From NCBI GenBank assembly GCA_964030475.1, contig CAXIPT010000001.1:24385595-24449594 (forward strand): a DNA stretch of 64,000 bases, written 5' to 3'. The notes under the pieces were generated by a model that worked only from the letters and a program-made list of their open reading frames with translations, made no database searches and was not told the origin of the DNA. The translations under genes were made by a program, and so were the position numbers. The stretch comes from Tethya wilhelma (Eukaryota > Porifera > Demospongiae > Tethyida > Tethyidae). Below are positions 50,481 to 59,883 of the stretch, piece by piece. How positions within the stretch are numbered: position 1 is the first letter of the stretch; each line of letters begins with the position of its first letter.

Positions 50481-50735
50481 NNNNNNNNNNNNNNNNNNNN
50501 NNNNNNNNNNNNNNNNNNNNNNNNNNNNNNNNNNNNNNNNNNNNNNNNNNNNNNNNNNNNNNNNNNNNNNNNNNNNNNNNNNNNNNNNNNNNNNNNNNNN
50601 NNNNNNNNNNNNNNNNNNNNNNNNNNNNNNNNNNNNNNNNNNNNNNNNNNNNNNNNNNNNNNNNNNNNNNNNNNNNNNNNNNNNNNNNNNNNNNNNNNNN
50701 NNNNNNNNNNNNNNNNNNNNNNNNNNNNNNNNNNN

Positions 50736-50784
<49 letters not shown>

Positions 50785-51741
50785 ATACACGCACACACGT
50801 CCCACACACACACACACGCAAGCACACATATACGTACACACACATGCACATATGTACACACACGCGCACACAATGTATACGGACGCACACACATACATAT
50901 ACGTGCACACACACATATATATACGCATGCATGACATTGTCTATAGAAAACCATCATCATGTACTACATACTTATAGTCATATGCATGATATTAAGTGTT
51001 CACTCACCTAGTGACAACGTCGCGCCTTCCACACTAGCTAGATCTCCAAGTCCAATGGCATTTCGAACTCTCAGTTCAAATGTGTACTCAGTGAATGGGT
51101 CAAGAGATCTAACAACAGTTGTCTCCAAGGAGCTGGTGCCCATCACATTACGAGTGTTCACAAGTTGACTTCCTTCAAATATTTCAATCTGGACACCAAT
51201 AATTGGAGAGAATCCATCAAATCCATTATTCCATCCTAGAGTGACTTCAAACTCATCCACATTGATAACTCTCAGATTAGAAACAGGAGCTGGAGGGACT
51301 GTAATATTATTATAATAACCAAAATTATAATTATTGAAATAGGATGTGGACACATACCCTCTGTGATTATTATTAGTAACTGTTATGATAATATGTGTTA
51401 TTATGACAATCACTTATTATGATCATAACTATTTTGTATATAATTATTATGACACAAGCGCATGCACTTTCACATTCATGTAGGCATGTGCACTACATAG
51501 ATGTGCATAATAATAATAAAACATTTATTAATGTTAATTTTTTTCATGAGCACAATACAAAAGTAACTAAAGCAGTGTGTAGTTTCACTCAGGATATAGC
51601 AATTGCAAACTAATAATAATGCATGTCAGCTACACTGGAATGGCGTACCATCATATTAAACACACAATAAAAGTTATCTTACTAATAATACACCTAAAAA
51701 ACAAACACAAGTACACACAAATTAATGCATTCACTCACACA

Positions 51742-51786
<45 letters not shown>

Positions 51787-53067
51787 ACGCATATGCACAC
51801 ACACACACACACACACCCACACACACAAACAAACAAACAAACACACACACACACACACACAAACAAACACACACGGCATAAATTATATAGAACAAAAAAC
51901 ATTGTGAAACACTCACATGCACTCATGGACATACCCCTGATTGTAATGTCAATCACAATTGAACTGCTCCCAACAATATTGGTCCCACGACAACTGTACT
52001 GTCCACCACTGTCTCTCGAAAGGTTGTTTCGACTCAGTGTTGAGCTTCCAGCAACGGTAGTGATCGAGACACCAGGATCTGAGTTACTCAACACAGTACC
52101 ATTATGGAGCCACTGGATGACTGGTGCGGGAACACCATCATAATCACATGATAAAGATAGAATACTTCCAAGAGGTACAAGTTGTGCACTTTCCTCGTCA
52201 GATCTTATTTCAGGCATATCTGATTATGAATGCATTGAACAATTAAATCTATCATACATAATTATTACTATAAAACTTGGAGTAATAAATTAATACTGTT
52301 TCATGATACCCTGTAAAATAGCAGTATAATGATTAGTAATCCTAAGACATAACTTACACTGTTCACCATCAGAATTCTCCCAATGTGCTGATGTCAATCC
52401 ACCAACATTATTGTCAACACATATAAGAAGTAAGTTATCCGTTTCATTGATAGTAACATCCATAACTATTGGTGGAAGGAATACTGTATGGAAAACAATA
52501 GATAACAATAAATGAAATAGTTACAGATTAAAGCATATTCACAGACTCAATACCATCCAATGAGATGAAGAAATTATGTGAATCACCACCAAACACACTA
52601 CATACTACTCTGATTGCAGCTCCAGGAGTCGCAGGGATTATAGTGGAAGGATCAAAGATGACCAACACTCCATTGACCACCTCACCATTGTCACCAATAG
52701 GTACATTAGCAGGACCAAAGGGAGTTGTTCCAATCAACCAGGTGGCTGATGTGGACACTGATCCATCGAAAACACACTCTATACACGTTCTGACATCATC
52801 TTCAAGAAGATTTTCACTTAAACCTTCAATTCTTATTGTGGTGTCACACATCTGGGCAAAACCTATATTTTTTATCATGAGTAGTGTTATTGTTGATAAG
52901 ACTAGCTAATCTGTCAAAAGGACAAAATTAATTGAGAGACACTGATTAGTGTCAGTGTCAGACAGCTATTATATTACTTCAAGCTTACACTGCACGAGAA
53001 TAGGAGTCATCAGAGCACAGATAAGGCTTAGTCTGGTAGCTAGGTTGTGGTAAAACTTGATTTCCAT
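48407..53067 (-). CDS. R4: long Ig/FN3 receptor with distinctive tyrosine tail
   Basis: Twelve exon pieces join in phase to 773 residues: 53067..52989 signal peptide, 52862..52554 Ig, 52483..52358 shortened Ig, 52219..51935 Ig ([11 protein letters not shown]), 51298..51008 FN3, [large intron with (CA)n and N gap], 50071..49837 plus 49751..49675 FN3 ([15 protein letters not shown]), 49564..49271 FN3 ([15 protein letters not shown]), 49185..48928 Ig, 48867..48750 TM ([20 protein letters not shown]), 48656..48407 tail. The second Ig exon keeps only its first half (ends SDGEQC) and lost the strand with the second cysteine. The tail has YEYM (PI3K-type YxxM), SEVYEEI and NVAYGP. Because an unresolved gap lies mid-gene, the 3' half could belong to a separate gene; the phase match favours one gene. 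Confidence 0.75.
50387..50779. repeat. (CA)n array with 255-base assembly gap
   Basis: Pure CA runs on both sides of N at 50481-50735, followed by a diverged CA/CG-rich zone to about 50925. It lies in an R4 intron. Open frames through it (poly His-Thr, Cys-Val) are artefacts. Confidence 0.95.
51737..51880. repeat. Compound (CA)n/(CAAA)n microsatellite
   Basis: CA units with CGCA variants, then AAACAAACAAACAAAC, then CA again, in the R4 intron between the third Ig and the first FN3. Confidence 0.95.
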
Positions 53068-53176
53068 TCTTTTCTTTTCCCTTTTTTCTTTTTGCTCCAG
53101 CGTTTCGATCGGTAACTCAATAAAATTTTTGTGGCAAAGTTGCCCTAACATATTCAGTGCGCGTGCAAAACTAACT

Positions 53177-53188
53177 ACGCATGCGCAA
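53177..53188. promoter_or_regulatory. NRF-1-like palindrome between R4 and a small + strand frame
   Basis: ACGCATGCGCAA, about 110 bp upstream of the R4 ATG and about 30 bp before the ATG of the small frame at 53216, so it may serve a two-way promoter. Confidence 0.45.
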
Positions 53189-53215
53189 TAATCCTAGGGC
53201 CGATGATTGAAGACA

Positions 53216-53395
53216 ATGGCAGCTAGGTCAATGTTGGGTTCATGCACGGCCGCTAGTGTGAGATGGAGATTCTCCCCTAGCTGTATCATGTTGTTTCAGG
53301 AACTTGTCTTGTGCTTACATGACCCTTGCAGATTTTGTCAGAGATGTATAGCAATGAAGCAGGCAGTGGTGAATCTAGATGGATCAAAGAAGTAA
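53216..53395 (+). CDS. Small hypothetical protein, possible two-way promoter partner of R4
   Basis: A 59-residue frame starting MAARSMLGSCTAASVRWRF: arginine-rich and without acidic residues at the start, as in mitochondrial targeting peptides. It then has HDPCRFCQRC, a CxxC pair, and ends NLDGSKK. An AATAAA occurs about 85 bp downstream. No family recognised. Could equally be a chance frame or first exon of a longer gene. Confidence 0.3.
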   Translation: MAARSMLGSCTAASVRWRFSPSCIMLFQELVLCLHDPCRFCQRCIAMKQAVVNLDGSKK

Positions 53396-53519
53396 TGACA
53401 GGCAGGTCCTATTCATTCTAACAATGCAAAAATTCTATCATGACCATGACGAAAACTTAAGAGTAAAAATTAAAACTTAATAATAAAAGAGTTGTGGACT
53501 TTAGCAGGTATAAGTAATA

Positions 53520-53568
53520 ATCAGCTCACAACTTTCTACATGTATAGAGTTTTGTTGCAAGCATTCAT
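53520..53568 (-). ncRNA. SECIS element of SelJ-B (3' UTR)
   Basis: On the transcript strand: quartet ATGA (53568-53565), helix GCTTGCAAC paired with GTTGTGAGC (nine pairs, two of them G-U), unpaired AAAA (53553-53550) at the apical loop, a mini-stem TCTA/TAGA (type II form) and the partner TGAT (53523-53520). Spacing from ATGA to the A run is 11 nt, as in eukaryotic SECIS elements. It starts about 113 bp after the TAG stop. The basal helix below the quartet is weak. Confidence 0.8.
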
Positions 53569-53680
53569 TGAGCCTTGCAAAGACTACAGCACATGTACGT
53601 AAATTACAATCGAACTCAAAAGAAATTTATAAAAAGCACACTACTTGAAATTAAACCAATGATAATGAATGACGACCAAC

Positions 53681-56556
53681 CTATAAAAGTTGTACAAGTT
53701 GAATAGCCAGTTCCAGGGCATATTTAGCACTATTTGTTTTCTCCATCCATTCCACTGGAATGGAGCTGAGACCGAACTTTGCCCCGAGACAAGCCCCCAC
53801 CAGACCGAGTCGAGAACAGTTACACCCTCCTGCCAACATCACCTTCCTCACAGAGCTCACATAGTCCACAGCATCCAAGAGAGGACGCACAGCAGACTGA
53901 AGGGAGCCAGGCAAGTCTGAGGGAGGAGAAATAAGTCCACAGAAAACATTATGGCATTATAAGTAGCTATTAAATATTTCTTTGGATGGATATGCATGAT
54001 CGATATAATTATTAATATGTCTAATTTTGAACTTTTGACTACATAATGATACGATGACCAGATTTTCAGTATAAAAATTAGCATACTAACTTGATGACCT
54101 TTACCATCTTCAAGAGCAACAGAATCTGGGCTGGGCTAGTATCATACGTACGGTAGTACGTATAGTAGGAATGGGCCGACTGTCCCATTGACACAATACA
54201 AAATGTTCATGCCTATAAACTTTCAGGGAAACAAGGCTAAGCCTTCAAATGCATTTTATAGCCTCTCCCAGACAGTTTACTTACTGTATTAACCAAGAAA
54301 ACTGGCAGAAAGTTTCTGGAGCACTCTGGAGAGAGTGCTGGCAAGAAGCCACAAGAGTGCAATTTTGTTCTCCTTCCTTTCTTCCTTCCTTCCTTCCTTC
54401 CTTCCTAACTGACTTACTTGAACGCGATTTCCAGACAAACTAAAGGCATTGAGCCAACTTTAACTATATAGTGAGACTTCATTTCATCTGTAGTACGTCC
54501 TTTTTGACTTGTTAGCTGGCGAAAAGGCAGCAAACAAAATCTAGGTAGCTTTGAAAATCTCGATATAAAATACTGTACTTTTATTTAGCCATTTTTATAT
54601 AGGTAAAGGTCGTCAATAGACCACGTGGTTTGCAATTACTTGTATGCGCATGCGCATTAAATGTACAGTTCTGCTTTTGTAGTCTGCTGTATGAATACAA
54701 TTGAGCACCTTGGTGTTTAAAAAAGTGAATGAACAAGTATAGTAAAAATTTTATAAAAATTAGAAGTGTAGGAATGGGCAGTGCGGTAAAAAGCAATGAA
54801 ACAAGGTAAGTCTCTGAATTTCGGCACATGACTACTTCATTTTTTTTACCCAACTCTTATACATTACTGTGTACCTACATTCTACATACTTGTTACTTTA
54901 TCCAAATTAGTCAAGTGATTGCTTGCATTGACTCATGAGCCAAATGACCGACACTATAATGATGGAATCCAAACTTGCAATTGACTCATTAAATGAAGTA
55001 GTCATGTGCCGAAATTCAGAGACTTACCTTGTTTCATTGCTTTTTACCGCACTGCTCATTCCTACACTTCTAATTTTTATAAAATTTTTACTATACTTGT
55101 AGGATCAACAAAACTATGGTTTAAACTGTACTGTGACTATAGGTACCTACTCAGGAAGACTAACTTTTACAAAAGGTAGCATTGTACTCAGTGAAAAGGG
55201 TATGTCAGCAGACAATTAATAATGTAATGGCATTGAGTTGAACACAATTACAGAATTTATTATAATATACCTCATGCTTTGCCAAACTTCTTAGTGGCTT
55301 CATAAACACTCAGAGTTCTTGCTCCAAACACATCTTGTAAGTGTCCCGCTATTGCCCGATCTAGAGGGTCAGGAGACAAGCGATCCGGACGCTTCAAGTC
55401 TTCAATCACTCTTTCCACTTCAGGACAGACAGATGCATCACTCTTCCCATCACTGGAACCAAGAATGTACTGTTCCGTGATACGAAAAGCAGCCAAATCA
55501 ACAGCTAGCATCAAGTCCGACGTGTGGAACTGATTCGACGCTTCGTAAGCAACATCAAGCATCTTTGGCTCTCCAGCATACAAGGCAACAAGTGCCACAC
55601 ATCGCGGAATATTATCAGGATCAACATTTTTGTCTTCTTCGGCTAAATCTTCAACCGTCTTTCCCTCAGAATATAATCTTGAGAATCTTCGAAGTAAGAA
55701 GCCTTGCCACTTCCCTTGGATGGGGTAGTCTGACTTCTCTGAATCCGACATGGTTTTGGAGTACTTCGACGGGAGAGGATTGTCATAAGGTGATCCTGGC
55801 CCAAATGCTTTGAAAATCCGTTTGGCATTGTCTTTGGTATCAAAACCTATTGTTGTCGTAACATTACACAATTCAACTATGCACTTTCAGTGATTCATAT
55901 GCATAAGATTGAAAAGAGTTACATAACTTTCAACTGTTGAACACACTTGTACAGTCTCGCTATAAATAGTGACTATAAACATCATCACCCCAATGAGTAT
56001 CAATACAGCTGGCATTTGGTTTCCAGGCCTTGGACTTATACTTTTTGCCACACAAACTTGGCCTACACACATTCTTAATCATCACATGTGTACCCCTTTA
56101 ACTTAAAATTCTATAGTATTAAAGTAATTACTGATAGATATATGTACCTTTACAAGCTACGAGGCTCTCCAACATCACTATCAGTTCATCACCATAGGGG
56201 CTGTGTTGTCCAGTTGGGAGGTAATAGTATGGATTGGCCGACTTTGGTAGAAACTCAGGACAATCCTCTCTCCCCTTTATAGCTTTAGCCATTGCTGCTT
56301 CATTGTACACCCAATGGAGAGGCTGAGCTGATGAAAGTGTGCAAATCAAATACAGATAAGCTATGTGTCAATGAATGATTTATAATATATCGGACTAGAA
56401 ACTGAGATATAGCTACTCATGCATTAGAGGCTATGCTCATACAGTGAATTTTATACCTGCGGCATCAGCAACCAGAGCGCCCAGAATAGCAGCAATACGT
56501 CTCTGTTTATCAGCTGGAAGGCTTTTAGCTCTTGATATCAGCTCAGACAACTCCAT
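53681..56556 (-). CDS. SelJ-B: selenoprotein J / J1-crystallin-like ADP-ribosylglycohydrolase
   Basis: Exons 56556..56457 (MELSELISRAKSLPADKQRR), 56327..56148 (PLHWVYNEAAMAKAIKGRED), 55846..55271 and 53916..53681 sum to 364 codons in one frame, except that exon 3 ends GGC AAA GCA TGA G just before the donor GTATAT. The next exon resumes in phase as (G)AC TTG CCT GGC, giving LPGSLQSAV and GGCNCSRLGLVGACLGAKFG, family-typical C-terminal sequence. With the SECIS downstream, TGA is read as selenocysteine. Family: ADP-ribosylglycohydrolase fold; the metal-binding GGDTD position reads GGCNC, as expected for the crystallin/SelJ branch, so hydrolase activity is uncertain. Intron 3 (1.35 kb) is swollen by repeats. 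Tandem paralogue of SelJ-A. Confidence 0.85.
54715..55110. mobile_element. Family H long hairpin in SelJ-B intron 3
   Basis: Arms AAAAATTAGAAGTGTAGGAATG ... GCACATGACTACTTCA and its reverse complement flank a loop with CCAAATTAGTCAAGTGATTG. The inverted arms are more than 100 bp each. Related copies: 1020-1240, 32265-32527, 33965-34400. Confidence 0.75.
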
Positions 56557-56793
56557 GGGTCCAGGGAATTGTTGGCAGCTTTCACAGTCACTGTTTTATA
56601 TATAATGGCAGATTTAGAGTAAAACCCTTCAGCAAATCAGTTTTCAGCAATTGAGTCTATTAGCTACCGCCAAATTTTGGCAATTAGTTACGTCACAAGA
56701 CAGTATGCAGGAAATAAAAAAATAATATAAGTTAATTATTACACTTCATGTTCAGTTTGTAATGTTTGTCAAACATTTCACATAGATACAACC

Positions 56794-56843
56794 ATCAGCC
56801 TTACAGCATTCTATAACTAGTAGATTTATGCTGCAGACATCAT
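56794..56843 (-). ncRNA. SECIS element of SelJ-A (3' UTR)
   Basis: On the transcript strand: quartet ATGA (56843-56840), helix GTCTGCAGCAT paired with ATGCTGTAAGGC (11 pairs, one bulged A), unpaired AAA (56827-56825), apical mini-stem TCTA/TAGA (type II) and TGAT (56797-56794). ATGA to AAA spacing is 12 nt. It starts about 105 bp after the TAA stop. The same plan with different helix bases in SelJ-B shows compensatory change. Confidence 0.87.
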
Positions 56844-56949
56844 CAAAAATCATCAGTAAAATGCTGAACAACACCAATGAATAATGAAATTGCTAAAAGG
56901 TCAAAACTAACTCATATTGGAAGTATAACTTTGGGGGTAGAAATCTAAC

Positions 56950-58750
56950 TTAAACTTGTACGAGTTGAATAGCTAGTTCCAGTGCATGTTTAGCACTGTC
57001 TGTTTTCTCCATCCATTCCACTGGAATGGAGCTGAGACCAAACTTTGCCCCGAGACAAGCCCCCACCAGACCGAGTCGAGAACAGTTACACCCTCCCGCC
57101 AACATCACCTTCCTCACAGAGCTCACATAGTCCACAGCATCCAAGAGAGGACGCACAGCAGACTGAAGTGAGCCAGGCAAATCTGAGTGGGAGAAAATGA
57201 GTAGTTATCAAAAAGTCAGTGAGAAGCCAGTTTACAACATAAGCCTTTTTCTATTTACACCATTAAAATTCTTGTCAATATTTTCGACTATACAGTATGA
57301 CGTATAGTCTAAAATATTAGACCTTGGTGATACAAACTTACTTCAGGATTTTCCAAACTTTTTTGTGGCTTCGTTGACACTGAGCTTTTGGGTTTTGAAC
57401 ACGTCTTGCAAGTGTCCCGCTATTGCCCGGTCTAGAGGGTCAGGAGACAAGCGATCAGGACGCTTCAAGTCCTCGATCACTTTTTCAACTTCAGGACAGA
57501 CAGATGCATCACTCTTCCCATCACTGGAGCCAAGAATGTACTGTTCCATGATACGAAAAGCAGCCAAATCAACAGCTAGCATCAAGTCCGACGTGTGGAA
57601 CTGATTCGACGCTTCGTAAGCAAGATCAAGCATCTTTGGCTCTCCAGCATAGCAGGCAACAAGTGCCACACCTCTCACTATGTCATCAGGATCAACATTT
57701 CGATCATCTTCGTCCAAATCTGAAACTGTTTTTCCTTCAGCATAACATCTGCAGAATCGTTTGAGAAGAAAATCCTGCCACTTTCCTTGAAGAGGACGCT
57801 GAGACTTATCCATCTTGCTGTCGTCATATGGGGAACCAGGACCAAATGCCTCAAACGTACGCTTGGCACAATCTTTAGCATCAAATCCTGTATGGAATGA
57901 AGCAATTGAGACAGTGATAACTTCATAAAACTTTACAAATTCTGCTTGTTCAACATATGCTATCAATTTACAGCTAGGACATTCAGTATCAAACTCATAG
58001 GTTTGAGTGACAAGTCATCATCGCAGTGATGTCTTGCCAGGGAGAAAATAGTGTGGTTAGTGCTTGGCTGTGATGCTATAGAGTGGTATCAGAGGAGGTT
58101 CGACACGGTTGATCTTTGCTTGATCTAAAGTCCTCCATGCACACGTATGAATGTATTGAACACACAGAGGACGTGAAGGACTTTAATTGTGAAAGGTCAG
58201 GCAAAGGTCAACCTTGTTGATCCTAGAGTGGTGTAATCTGAGATGATGAGTGGAAACAAAATATGCTCTTGAGGTTTGCCAGTAATGCTATTAAACAGTG
58301 AGATACTTGTGGGGATTGTTTCCTAAGGTGAACATCATGGTTCTCTTATGGTTCTAAAGAAGCTGTAGTAATACCTTTACATGCTACGAGGCTCTCCAAC
58401 ATCACTATCAGTTCATCACCATAGGGGCTGTGCTGTCCAGTTGGGAGGCAATAGAATGGGTTGGCCGACTTTGGTAGAAACTCAGGATAATCCTCTCTCC
58501 CCTTTACAGCTTTAGCCATTGCTGATTCATTGTACACCCAATGGAGAGGCTGACCTGGATTGATAAAAGAGTATTAAAAGTTCCAACATTATTCATACAC
58601 AGTGCACTGAAGTGAGTAATATCTAAAGCCAATCTCCTGGTGTTACTTACAAGCTGCATCAGCCACTACTGCTCCAATAATGGCCGCTACTCTTCTCTGC
58701 TGGCTTTCAGAGAGAGCCTTTGCTTTCCCTAGGAGCTCAGGTAGCTCCAT
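56950..58750 (-). CDS. SelJ-A: selenoprotein J / J1-crystallin-like ADP-ribosylglycohydrolase
   Basis: Exons 58750..58651 (MELPELLGKAKALSESQQRR, VAAIIGAVVADAA), 58554..58375 (QPLHWVYNESAMAKAVKG), 57887..57342 and 57182..56950 give 353 codons in one frame. Exon 3 ends GGA AAA TCC TGA A, then donor GTAAGT; exon 4 resumes AT TTG CCT GGC, so TGA lies one base before the junction and is followed by N-LPGSLQSAV, GGCNCSRLGLVGACLGAKFG and the stop TAA. Exon 3 has conserved family blocks (AFGPGSPYDD, YEASNQFHTSDLMLAVD). Length of about 352 residues suits SelJ/J1-crystallins. A SECIS lies in the 3' UTR. Function unknown; crystallin use or ADP-ribose chemistry are family possibilities. Head-to-tail with SelJ-B, about 0.4 kb apart. 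Confidence 0.88.
58088..58242. mobile_element. Hairpin element in SelJ-A intron 2
   Basis: TTGATCTTTGC..GATC..AAAGTCCT pairs with GGACTTT..GGTCAGGCAAAGGTCAAC. The first bases (CAGAGGAGGTTCGACAC) resemble MITE family 1, the interior does not. Confidence 0.55.
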
Positions 58751-58823
58751 CACGACCCCTTTGCCTGCTTTTTTGCTGAGTGTACAATTACAATGACGCA
58801 ATCTGTTTTTTTGGGCGCTCTAT

Positions 58824-58849
58824 AGCCCCACCCACATGCGTGGGTTGCA
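58824..58849. promoter_or_regulatory. Shared promoter sequence, SelJ-A copy
   Basis: AGCCCCACCCACATGCGTGG then GTTGCA, containing the palindrome CCCAC-ATGC-GTGGG. The same 26 bases with one change lie upstream of calreticulin at 59689. It is about 75 bp upstream of the SelJ-A ATG. Confidence 0.5.
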
Positions 58850-58857
58850 CAATTTCA

Positions 58858-58867
58858 CGCATGCGCA
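58858..58867. promoter_or_regulatory. NRF-1-like site in the SelJ-A promoter
   Basis: CGCATGCGCA, about 110 bp upstream of the SelJ-A ATG. Confidence 0.45.
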
Positions 58868-58959
58868 GAAATGAAGTGTCCGCTCGCAGGAATTGATTTG
58901 GCGATTATAAACTTCACTGAGTGGAACAGACCACTAATATTGTTTTTGTCATTTGCATA

Positions 58960-59030
58960 GCCATGGAAGTGGCAAAATGGATTGCACATCATCCAATGGG
59001 CTCATCTTGGTTCGAATTTGAATCCTACAT
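58960..59030 (+). other. tRNA-like remnant (degenerate tRNA or SINE head)
   Basis: GTGGCAAAATGGATTGCACAT recalls the D-arm of tRNA-Arg, and GGTTCGAATTT at 59009 recalls box B, at tRNA-like spacing. The acceptor stem does not pair, so it is not a working tRNA. The open frame through it (starts MEVAKWIAHHP) is best explained by this remnant. Confidence 0.4.
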
Positions 59031-59688
59031 GTACGCACAATTTATCGTCAAGATTTTTAACAGGACAACCAATAGAAAGTTTGACTTGTTTTCAACGGCA
59101 ATGTTCATTCTATATGACTTGAGGTCTAAGGTATGTATCTACAAGATTCTACATGTGTTTGTATTTGGTCTCAGTAATGGCACAGGCAATGGATTGGTGT
59201 TGGTTGCTTCTTTTGATCGTCCGATACAAATCGATCATTGCAGCATTGCCTCAACCAGCTTATTTGTTGTTTAATTGGGTTTTTTCTTTTGTTTTCGTGG
59301 AAAAGTGGTACTTTCCAAATGACCCAGAAGGTATGCCACATGCACTCGCTTTTTTAACGTGGTATCCCCTGAGGCCTCGTCCTTTAGGAGTATGTAACTT
59401 CATAGTGCCTAAGCTATTGACATGTCAGCTAGGCGACGGTCAGAAACTGTGCATTCAGTAGCAAAAAGTTTCCTTTTTTTCATGTGAGACAAAAAGCAAG
59501 CCTATTATTAGCCATTTAAACGTATATGATCGATCTAAGATATTTAATACCTGATTCATGAGTTTACATGTCGTGTTTAGTTCAAGAATCAACTGCCAGC
59601 GTTTTATTTTAGCAAGCCGACTTGGTTGGTTATTCTATTTAACGCTCACCAACAACAAGCCCCATCTACATGCCACGCCTTCCCTTCC
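59031..59688. other. Intergenic, no gene supported
   Basis: Open frames exist on the + strand (for example a hydrophobic stretch at 59153-59461), but no domain, signal or conserved splice pattern supports a gene. Confidence 0.4.
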
Positions 59689-59714
59689 AGCCCCACCCAC
59701 GTGCGTGGGTTGCA
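59689..59714. promoter_or_regulatory. Shared promoter sequence, calreticulin copy
   Basis: AGCCCCACCCACGTGCGTGG then GTTGCA, about 170 bp upstream of the calreticulin ATG. It differs by one base from 58824-58849. The CACGTGCGTG core contains an E-box. Confidence 0.5.
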
Positions 59715-59745
59715 TTATTTTCTATAACGTAACATGATACGTTGA

Positions 59746-59764
59746 CCAATCAAATGCTACCACA
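59746..59764 (+). promoter_or_regulatory. ERSE-like element of calreticulin
   Basis: CCAAT, nine bases, CCACA: one base off the ER stress response element CCAAT-N9-CCACG bound by NF-Y and ATF6. It lies about 120 bp upstream of the ATG. TGCCACGTGTC follows at about 59773 and could be a second ACGT-type site. Confidence 0.65.
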
Positions 59765-59883
59765 TTGAAGAGTGCCACGTGTCATCTGAGCATGCGTACA
59801 GGTAATTACCTTCCTCGTGTACAAGAACAGACTGTGCGGAGAGTGGGCACTGATTCTCAAAACTAGCCGAAAGAGCAAGCGTC

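Noticed and set aside
50323..50977. Long His-Thr and Cys-Val open frames
   Set aside because: They are translations of a (CA)n microsatellite and an N gap.
55271..55274. TGA at the end of SelJ-B exon 3 as an ordinary stop codon
   Set aside because: The next exon continues in phase with conserved family sequence, the paralogue has the same arrangement, and both have SECIS elements.
58921..59274. Coding exon starting MEVAKWIAHHP
   Set aside because: The start lies in a tRNA-like remnant (box A and box B-like segments); no domain or conserved splice partner.
59153..59461. Hydrophobic 102-residue protein
   Set aside because: No recognisable family, no promoter or splice evidence; overlaps another frame.
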